Source: an uncultured bacterium (GTDB lineage: Bacteria > Patescibacteriota > Minisyncoccia > Phycocordibacterales > UBA9973). Taken from it: 10,726 bases of DNA. The position numbers and the translations under genes are program-made. Positions within the stretch are counted from its first letter, which is position 1. Each line of letters begins with the position of its first letter. Shown here one piece after another: positions 5,731 to 10,726 of the stretch. Where the stretch lies: assembly GCA_903862375.1 (NCBI GenBank), contig CAIOXR010000017.1, positions 1 to 10,726 of the forward strand. The letters run 5' to 3'. The notes below the pieces were generated by a model. It saw nothing but the letters and a program-made list of their open reading frames with translations, was not told where the DNA came from and made no database searches.

Positions 5731-5752
5731 AAAAAACCCACCACATAGGTGG
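5731..5752 (-). terminator. Terminator at the end of the structured RNA
   Basis: Minus-strand CCACC-TATGT-GGTGG followed by G and TTTTTT. It lies 46 bp before the membrane-protein start, so readthrough or antitermination here would decide cassette expression from the upstream promoter. A mirror arrangement on the plus strand (CCCAT-ATG-ATGGG-TTTTTT, 5802-5820) could terminate in the other direction. Confidence 0.55.
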
Positions 5753-5886
5753 AGACTTTCGTCTCCTATGTCAGTTTCCCGACATAGCTGATCAGAGCAA
5801 CCCCATATGATGGGTTTTTTACTCTGATCAGACTTTTGACCATATCCTAAAGAAATCTCTAGGGGTTAGGTCTCGTATTAAGTTGT
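5731..5886 (-). ncRNA. Predicted structured small RNA between hsdS and the cassette
   Basis: On the minus strand, after an extended -10 at 5901-5893, a chain of hairpins follows. P1 is CTGATCAGAG/CTCTGATCAG (5831-5822 with 5797-5788, 10 bp). P2 abuts it: CTATGTC/GACATAG (5787-5781 with 5772-5766). P3 is GGAGAC-GAAA-GTCTCC (5766-5751), closed by a GNRA tetraloop; P2 and P3 share one G. A terminator follows: CCACC-TATGT-GGTGG then G and six T (5752-5731). The tetraloop is GNRA only on the minus strand, which favours that strand. AAAAAACCCA in the P1 loop (5820-5811) is fully complementary to TGGGTTTTTT of the terminator (5740-5731), giving a possible pseudoknot or antiterminator. No known RNA family was recognised. 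It may be free-standing or a leader controlling the downstream genes. Confidence 0.55.
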
Positions 5887-5892
5887 AAAGAC

Positions 5893-5901
5893 ATTATATC
5901 A
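5893..5901 (-). promoter_or_regulatory. Extended -10 upstream of the structured RNA
   Basis: TGA-TATAAT on the minus strand, identical to the gpmI motif and also preceded by TTA. The -35 region is not recognisable. The predicted start is near A5886, 55 bases before P1. It sits immediately after the hsdS hairpin, so a new transcript can begin where the hsdS transcript ends. Confidence 0.5.
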
Positions 5902-5904
5902 TAA

Positions 5905-5941
5905 AACTTAAAAACACTACTTAATGTAGTGTTTTTAAGTT
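5905..5941 (-). terminator. Strong hairpin ending hsdS
   Basis: A perfect 16-bp stem, AACTTAAAAACACTAC / GTAGTGTTTTTAAGTT, with a 5-base loop. The hsdS stop codon (5937-5935) lies inside the first arm on the minus strand. The CACTAC/GTAGTG core followed by TTTTT makes an intrinsic terminator, and the symmetry lets it work on either strand. Confidence 0.8.
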
Positions 5942-7332
5942 ACTTTAATATTTTTTAATGCTTCTTTCTCGTCCTGCTCAATAAATATTTCAATTGCTAC
6001 TTTTACTTTCTCAAGTAAAAGTTTGGCTTTCTCCCTTTCTTTCGCTGACATATTCACAAGTTCACTTATTTTTTTTTGAATTTTTTTATCAACAAAAGGT
6101 ATGGGAAATTTAAGGATATCATTATCGGTAATTGTTGGGTAAGAAGTTCCCGTATTATATCTTAACAATAATTCTTTTATAGGTTTTAATTTTAAATAAA
6201 CCATAAGTGTTTCAAGATTTATATTTTTCTTTTCTTCTAGTACTACAAAAGCTCCACTTCCTATATATCCATAGTGATTATCTAATATAGCTGTAGCTCC
6301 ACGGTTTGGACGAACTTTTGATGTTATTAGTTGTCTTTTATTAAACATAATCTTGGCATTTGCTGGTAAATCTTCTGCAAATATTTTATTACTATTTAAC
6401 TCGCCAGTAAAAACATTTACGTCTCCAATTTCAATATACTGATATTCCTGTTTTTCTATTGGTTTAAAATTGTTTTTGATATGACTAAACTCATTATTTA
6501 TAACACTTACACCAAACTTATAATTATTTATTATTTTAATAATTTCATCATATTCTGGTTGCCAATATTCTGCGTCAAAACGATTATCCTTAAGACAATC
6601 CAAAAGAGTTCTTGTTGATATTCCATTGATATTTGGTTTATATTTATTTAAACCTAACTCTTCAAGTAATATATTTTCAGCATCTTCATAAAACTTTTTT
6701 GAATGAGTAATTAAATTATGCGTTTCATTATGTAACAAATGTATTTTATCTATAAAATTATCACTAGGTAAAGGAACTAAAATATCACCAACTTCAACAT
6801 TATTTAAATTTACTTGTTCAGTTTGTCTACTTAAATAATAAAACTGCTGTTTCCCATATTTACTCATCAAAAAAGACGCTAAATATCCAGAAGCTATAGT
6901 TGGTCGTATAAGTGCAATATTTTGGTTAATTGAGGCTTTACCCAAATCTGAAAAAATTCTCGCAACACGACCTACAACCTCAAATGTTGCTCCAATAATT
7001 GTGACAATAATGTCATCTTTTTTTAAACTAGAATTATTAAGTTTTTTTGCTCCTTTGTCAGAAAGGTAATGATTGAAGTTCTCTATTATTTGGTTTTCTC
7101 TCAAATTATCAGTTTTTATAAATTTTACGTCACCACCATAATAACTTTCTTCTTTCATAGAGGGAGTATGACCTGTCGTAATCTTTTTAGAAACTAATTC
7201 TGATAATTTTTTATTTTTCTTACTTTTTACCAATTTAACAATGTCCAAAAAATAAGGCTGATAATGTTCAGCATCAATACGATTAGCAAGATTTAATTCA
7301 CTCAATTTTACTTCTGAAATACTTAATTGCAT
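5935..7332 (-). CDS. hsdS: Type I-like restriction-modification specificity subunit
   Basis: DNA-recognition subunit that directs the adjacent methyltransferase/nuclease to a bipartite sequence. The 465 residues form two half-repeats, shown by matching starts: NRIDAEHYQPYF (17-28) and NRFDAEYWQPEYDE (250-263). Each has a target recognition domain (about 40-190 and 275-412) followed by a helical spacer (about 193-228 and 413-455). TRD1 contains the usual TTGHTPS and GGDVKFIKTDN stretches; TRD2 ends with TGTSYPTITDNDIL, typical of the family. Both TRDs look complete, so an asymmetric two-part target is expected. The ATG at 7332 lies 5 bp after the methyltransferase stop, so the two are co-transcribed. 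The stop lies within the terminator stem. Confidence 0.93.
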   Translation of the reverse strand: MQLSISEVKLSELNLANRIDAEHYQPYFLDIVKLVKSKKNKKLSELVSKKITTGHTPSMKEESYYGGDVKFIKTDNLRENQIIENFNHYLSDKGAKKLNNSSLKKDDIIVTIIGATFEVVGRVARIFSDLGKASINQNIALIRPTIASGYLASFLMSKYGKQQFYYLSRQTEQVNLNNVEVGDILVPLPSDNFIDKIHLLHNETHNLITHSKKFYEDAENILLEELGLNKYKPNINGISTRTLLDCLKDNRFDAEYWQPEYDEIIKIINNYKFGVSVINNEFSHIKNNFKPIEKQEYQYIEIGDVNVFTGELNSNKIFAEDLPANAKIMFNKRQLITSKVRPNRGATAILDNHYGYIGSGAFVVLEEKKNINLETLMVYLKLKPIKELLLRYNTGTSYPTITDNDILKFPIPFVDKKIQKKISELVNMSAKEREKAKLLLEKVKVAIEIFIEQDEKEALKNIKVT

Positions 7333-7337
7333 AAAAA

Positions 7338-9275
7338 TTATTTAAGAAAAACTAATCCTTGTTTTTTACCCCAAGTGACAAAAGCTTCTGCAATTTCGTC
7401 TAAATCACAAAGATATTTTGGGTTATTGTTATTGTCTTTTATAAGACTGCCGTTTTTATCTTTTTCAAAGATATAATCACCACTATTATCTTTGAATGAT
7501 TGCTTTTGTGTAGCAAAGAAAATAGAATAATCTTTTACTTTTGGATTGCCTCCCTCATCTAATTCATTATCATTCCATTTTTGTAAAAAGATAACGGAAG
7601 TTTTTGTTGGAGTGTGAGGTTTAAATGAATTACCGTGAAGCCCCACAACAGCTAATATGCGAGCCTTTTTCATAATATATTTTCGTATATATTCTTCACT
7701 TGTATTATTGAAGATACCTTGTGGCAATACAACAGCAAGTCTTCCTCCAGCCTTAACAAAATCAAGGTTTCTTTCTATGAATAGCAAATGTCTTTCTACT
7801 GACTTTTGCATTTTACCTTTTGAATTTTTGCCAAGTTCAAATTGTGAAAGTAAATGCTTTTCTTTAACTTCTCCTGCGAAGGGAGGATTTGCAAGAAGTA
7901 CATCAAACTCTAATTCTTTTAAACTTTCTCTATTGTCAGTATTTTTTGTATGATTATCAAATTCTTTAATAAGAGTAAGGTCTTTTAATTCACTCTTGAA
8001 CTTACTTGGCCATTCTTTTGTATCAAGAGAAGTTGTTTTATAAATATGACTTCTTCCGTCTCCTGCTATTAACATTACAGCCTTACTTATTTTGGTAGAT
8101 TTTTCATCAAAATCTATTCCAAACAAATATCTACTAGCATATTCTTTTCGTGCTTCCTTTGTGGGTAAAGATTTCCAAACATATTGCATTGTATGAACCA
8201 GAAAACCTGCACTTCCACAAGCAGTATCTATTACATATTCTTTCTTTTTAGGATTTAACATTTGAACACACATATCAATAACAACACGAGGGGTAAAGTA
8301 TTGTCCTTTCTTTCCTTTTGCAACATCAGGAAGTAAATATTCAAAAGCCTCATCAATAATACGAAGGTTTGAGTCAAAAAGTTTTACATCTTGGAGTTCG
8401 CCAACACATATTGAAAGATGTTCAGGAGAAAGCTTTATTATATCTGTTTTTTCAAAGATGTCAGGCCATTCTTTCTTTGCGTCTTCAAATAATTCATCTA
8501 TAACTTTTTTGGTCTCTTCTGCTTTCCCTGTAGGACTTTTTCTAAATGATACTTCTTTATTTGTGCGAGAAAGAGCTTCTTTCTCATCATAAAGTTTTGC
8601 ATATATCAATTTGAATATTTCATCAAAACTATCAAAGCCAGAGTTGGCTAAAACTAATTCTTCAAGTGTTTTTATTATAACTTTAAGATCTTGCTCTTTA
8701 AGGTCTTCAAGGGTTCTTTTTTTATGCAAAACATCTTCTACATTTTCTCCATAAGCTGGTATCTCGTCCAACGTATCAAAATCTTTTGGATAAGGACGAT
8801 AAAGAATAAGGGAATATTTACCATTAAGAGCTACTCCAATAGGAGAACCCTCCGCATTTAAATATGATTTAAGTTGTTGTATATCATTGGTTTCATTGGG
8901 TGCTTTAACCTCAACAATCATTTTAATTGTCTGCCAAGTATCATCTGTATATATAACTATGTCTGCACGCTTTGCGTCATTCTTCTCACGACCGAATTGA
9001 ACAATTTTTTCAATTTCAATATGAGATTTAGGATATTTGTATCTCTTTGTTAATTCAAATAAATACAACTGTCTTACAATTTCTTCTGGTGCAGATTTAT
9101 TAGTTTTTTCATTATAAATCAATTTTTCTTCTTCATTTTTTGAGATAGATTTCAGGTAATACTTTCCAGTTTCTTTCTCATATATATTTAATTTAGAAAT
9201 AGGATCAGTAAACATTAGTAAATCCTGTTCAGGATTTTTGAAAATCTTATGCAAAACATCTTTTGTATTCAACAT
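7338..9275 (-). CDS. hsdM: N6-adenine DNA methyltransferase with N-terminal HsdR_N-like nuclease domain
   Basis: Fused modification and probable restriction subunit, 645 residues against about 500 for a plain HsdM. Residues about 60-165 are an HSDR_N-type PD-(D/E)XK domain: D105 (RADIVIY), E122-V-K124 (VEVKAP), then Q133/Q134 and Y138 (QQLKSYL), all intact. A helical linker follows (about 185-285). The gamma-class methyltransferase core has GQYFTPR (324-330), SAM motif I TACGSAGFL (351-359), and catalytic motif IV NPPF (463-466). Later blocks such as GGRLAVVLPQGIF and TPTKTSVIFL are typical of HsdM. No separate HsdR lies in the window, so with HsdS this may be a two-protein type IIG/IIB-like (BcgI-style) system; alternatively the domain is non-cleaving and HsdR lies outside. 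The symbol reflects the methyltransferase part only. ATG 9275 follows a leaderless-type promoter. Confidence 0.93.
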   Translation of the reverse strand: MLNTKDVLHKIFKNPEQDLLMFTDPISKLNIYEKETGKYYLKSISKNEEEKLIYNEKTNKSAPEEIVRQLYLFELTKRYKYPKSHIEIEKIVQFGREKNDAKRADIVIYTDDTWQTIKMIVEVKAPNETNDIQQLKSYLNAEGSPIGVALNGKYSLILYRPYPKDFDTLDEIPAYGENVEDVLHKKRTLEDLKEQDLKVIIKTLEELVLANSGFDSFDEIFKLIYAKLYDEKEALSRTNKEVSFRKSPTGKAEETKKVIDELFEDAKKEWPDIFEKTDIIKLSPEHLSICVGELQDVKLFDSNLRIIDEAFEYLLPDVAKGKKGQYFTPRVVIDMCVQMLNPKKKEYVIDTACGSAGFLVHTMQYVWKSLPTKEARKEYASRYLFGIDFDEKSTKISKAVMLIAGDGRSHIYKTTSLDTKEWPSKFKSELKDLTLIKEFDNHTKNTDNRESLKELEFDVLLANPPFAGEVKEKHLLSQFELGKNSKGKMQKSVERHLLFIERNLDFVKAGGRLAVVLPQGIFNNTSEEYIRKYIMKKARILAVVGLHGNSFKPHTPTKTSVIFLQKWNDNELDEGGNPKVKDYSIFFATQKQSFKDNSGDYIFEKDKNGSLIKDNNNNPKYLCDLDEIAEAFVTWGKKQGLVFLK

Positions 9276-9290
9276 AGGTATATTGTATCA
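9276..9290 (-). promoter_or_regulatory. Restriction-modification operon extended -10, probably leaderless
   Basis: TGA-TACAAT (9290-9282) on the minus strand, then six bases (ATACCT) and the methyltransferase ATG: the same spacing as gpmI. The -35 region is weak. It shares a 61-bp spacer with the divergent nuclease promoter, so the two units may interfere or be co-regulated. Confidence 0.55.
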
Positions 9291-9319
9291 TCTTTATGAT
9301 TAAAAATTAACTAGTAATA

Positions 9320-9336
9320 TGATATACTTGTAATAT
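9320..9336 (+). promoter_or_regulatory. Nuclease gene extended -10, short or no leader
   Basis: TGA-TATACT (9320-9328) followed by eight bases and the ATG at 9337. The predicted transcription start falls within a base or two of the start codon; no ribosome binding site is present. Confidence 0.5.
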
Positions 9337-10227
9337 ATGCCTATATATAAGATAAATAATAATAAAGCCCACCAATTAAATCTAAAACAGAATGGTTTTG
9401 GTAATGAATTTGCCCTTCGTGATTTCTTTGCTGAAAATGATAATCTCTATGACCTTCTAGGTATAAAATTTCTAGCAAAAGAATATCAAATACCAAACGG
9501 AAGAATGGATACGATAGGAATAGATGAAAATGGTTCTCCTGTGATTATTGAATATAAATGGAAAGAAAATGACGATGTTTTATCACAAGGCCTTTTTTAT
9601 CTTGATTGGCTTAAAAATAATAAACCTCATTTTGAATTACTTGTTAAAAATAAACTGGGTAATGATATGGAAGTTATATGGAATAAGCCACGAGTGATAC
9701 TTATAGCCCAAGGTTTTAATCGCTATATTAAATCTGCTGTTCGTACTATTCAGAATGTAGAATTAAAAACATATAATGTTTACGAAGATGACATTTTACA
9801 AATAGAGAATGAATACAGTCCTTATCCAGAAGTAGTAAAATCTATCAAACAAGTTGTTGGTGGAAATGAAGAAGAGGAGCAAATTTATAATCTAGAATAT
9901 CATTTAAATTTAACTTCCGATAAGTTGAAGGAAAAGTTTGATGAGATGAGAGAAATGTTATTACAACTACCGAATGTTGAAGAATTTGCTGAACAGAAAA
10001 GTGGAATTACATACAGAACAACAAAAAGTTTTACTCGCTTTGAATTCAGAGTGAACTCAATACAAATACTTGTAAGAGAGCCTAAATATGATATTGATAC
10101 TAATAATCTTGTAAAAGATGTGACTAATAATAAATGGGGTTATCTAGGTGCAATTAAATTTACAGAAGATATGGATATTGCCTTAATTTTTGAAATCATT
10201 AAAGCTTCATATAATTCAACACTCTAA
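9337..10227 (+). CDS. PD-(D/E)XK nuclease-like protein (NucS/DUF91-like) with C-terminal DUF5655-like domain
   Basis: 296 residues. The N-terminal half carries a NucS/DUF91-like nuclease core: GRMDTIGID (D58), then VIIEYKW (E72, K74), then a helix with Q84 and Y88 (LSQGLFYLDWL). This is the D-ExK-Q signature of PD-(D/E)XK enzymes, and all residues are present. A charged linker (GGNEEEEQ, about 175-182) leads to a C-terminal region (about 190-290) resembling DUF5655, with KSFTRFEFRVNSIQILVREP and a final amphipathic helix. The family assignments are from memory of the motif order. Proteins of this build are found near restriction systems, but the substrate is not known. It is divergent from the restriction-modification operon and followed after 3 bp by a membrane-protein gene, with which it probably forms an operon. 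Confidence 0.8.
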   Translation: MPIYKINNNKAHQLNLKQNGFGNEFALRDFFAENDNLYDLLGIKFLAKEYQIPNGRMDTIGIDENGSPVIIEYKWKENDDVLSQGLFYLDWLKNNKPHFELLVKNKLGNDMEVIWNKPRVILIAQGFNRYIKSAVRTIQNVELKTYNVYEDDILQIENEYSPYPEVVKSIKQVVGGNEEEEQIYNLEYHLNLTSDKLKEKFDEMREMLLQLPNVEEFAEQKSGITYRTTKSFTRFEFRVNSIQILVREPKYDIDTNNLVKDVTNNKWGYLGAIKFTEDMDIALIFEIIKASYNSTL

Positions 10228-10230
10228 TGT

Positions 10231-10726
10231 ATGACCCTAGAAATTTTTAGTAAAATAGCTAGTATATCTAATAACATAATATTATCTATTGGTGCTATCA
10301 TCACTATAATTTTAGCAATTATAGGTTTGACTGCTTGGAAAAAACAAATGAAAGGTAAAACAAATTATGAAGTAGCAAGAAGGTGTCTAAAATCTATATA
10401 TAAGTTAAGAGAAGCAATTAAGTATGTGAGAAACCCATATATTTCAGCAGGAGAAATAGAAAAATCATTAAAAGACAGTGGACTTGAAGACAACAAAGAC
10501 CTCACTAAAAATCAAAAAATTAACTGGGCAGTTTATGACGCCCGATGGAAAAAAGTTACTGAAGCTAAAACAGAAATGGATCTTGAATTTTTTGAAGCAG
10601 AAGTATCTTGGGGTAAAGATATACTATTAAAGCAGAAAGACCTTGGAGATTTAATTGGTAAACTCTATGCTTCAGTTACAATGTTTTTGAGAGGTTATGG
10701 ACAAGAAAAAGAAGATAAAATTATAT
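10231..10726 (+). CDS. Single-span membrane protein, partial at the right edge
   Basis: An open frame from ATG 10231 runs 165 codons to the window end without a stop. It starts MTLEIFSKIASISNNIILSI, then a single hydrophobic segment (about residues 15-33) ends at TAWKKQMKGK, so the long remainder is probably cytoplasmic. The soluble part is helical and charged (YEVARRCLKSIYKLREAIKY, then WAVYDARWKKVTEAKTEMDL and FFEAEVSWGKDIL). The family is not recognised. It begins 3 bp after the nuclease stop on the same strand, suggesting co-transcription. An ATG at 10227 overlapping that stop is in another frame and closes after seven codons, so 10231 is chosen. Confidence 0.7.
   Translation, partial: MTLEIFSKIASISNNIILSIGAIITIILAIIGLTAWKKQMKGKTNYEVARRCLKSIYKLREAIKYVRNPYISAGEIEKSLKDSGLEDNKDLTKNQKINWAVYDARWKKVTEAKTEMDLEFFEAEVSWGKDILLKQKDLGDLIGKLYASVTMFLRGYGQEKEDKII

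Larger units (their letters stand above)
1976..10726. mobile_element. Integrated element (one end only), tRNA-Glu target
   Basis: The left border is inferred from the overlap of the integrase gene with the tRNA-Glu 3' half. Everything to the right (small-gene cassette, structured RNA, restriction-modification pair, second nuclease) is accessory in character and no housekeeping gene appears after 2013. No direct repeat of the tRNA end was found by reading, so the right border is placed at the window edge only for lack of data. Whether it is a simple island, an integrative plasmid or a prophage remnant cannot be told; no capsid, replication or conjugation genes are visible. Confidence 0.5.

Noticed and set aside
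5731..5820. Retron-like non-coding RNA, suggested by the 10-base terminal complement
   Set aside because: No reverse transcriptase is present in the window and the complement involves a terminator U-tract, so a terminator/antiterminator reading is simpler.
7657..7953. 98-codon plus-strand frame inside the methyltransferase gene
   Set aside because: Antisense to the conserved NPPF and GGRLAVVLPQG region; no independent support.

Overview
The window is AT-rich bacterial DNA in the standard code (tryptophan is TGG, genes end in TAA or TGA). There are almost no Shine-Dalgarno sequences; instead several genes have an extended -10 promoter about six bases before the start codon, the layout of leaderless mRNAs. 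This, with the very small genes beside a zinc-ribbon serine integrase, would suit a Patescibacteria/CPR lineage (Parcubacteria-like). That placement is an inference from style, not from a marker gene.

Left part (1-2013), probably resident chromosome: a 75-bp tandem repeat, tRNA-Ser(CGA), the glycolytic gene gpmI, and tRNA-Glu(TTC) transcribed away from gpmI.

From the 3' half of tRNA-Glu rightward the DNA looks like an integrated element. A 569-residue serine integrase reads toward the tRNA, and its last 12 codons are the antisense of the tRNA 3' half, so the attachment site lies inside the integrase gene. No second copy of the tRNA 3' end was seen, so the right border probably lies outside the window. 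Behind the integrase are a 70-codon gene, a 517-bp spacer with an array of five related GGNGG-rich sites (4234-4450), and a tightly packed run of five small genes on the minus strand: a three-helix membrane protein, a 63-aa protein, a 35-aa protein missed by ordinary gene calling, a 143-aa cysteine-rich zinc-ribbon protein and a 51-aa protein. The 35-aa protein is a paralogue of the tail of the zinc-ribbon protein.

Between this cassette and the restriction genes lies a strongly structured segment (5731-5886) that reads as a small minus-strand RNA, with its own promoter and terminator, just past the strong hairpin that ends hsdS.

The right part is defence-like cargo: a restriction-modification pair made of an N6-adenine methyltransferase with a fused N-terminal PD-(D/E)XK nuclease domain and a two-TRD specificity subunit, with no separate HsdR in view. 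Divergent from it are a second PD-(D/E)XK protein with a C-terminal DUF5655-like region and a partial single-span membrane protein that runs off the right edge.

The least explained parts are the site array, the small-gene cassette and the structured RNA.
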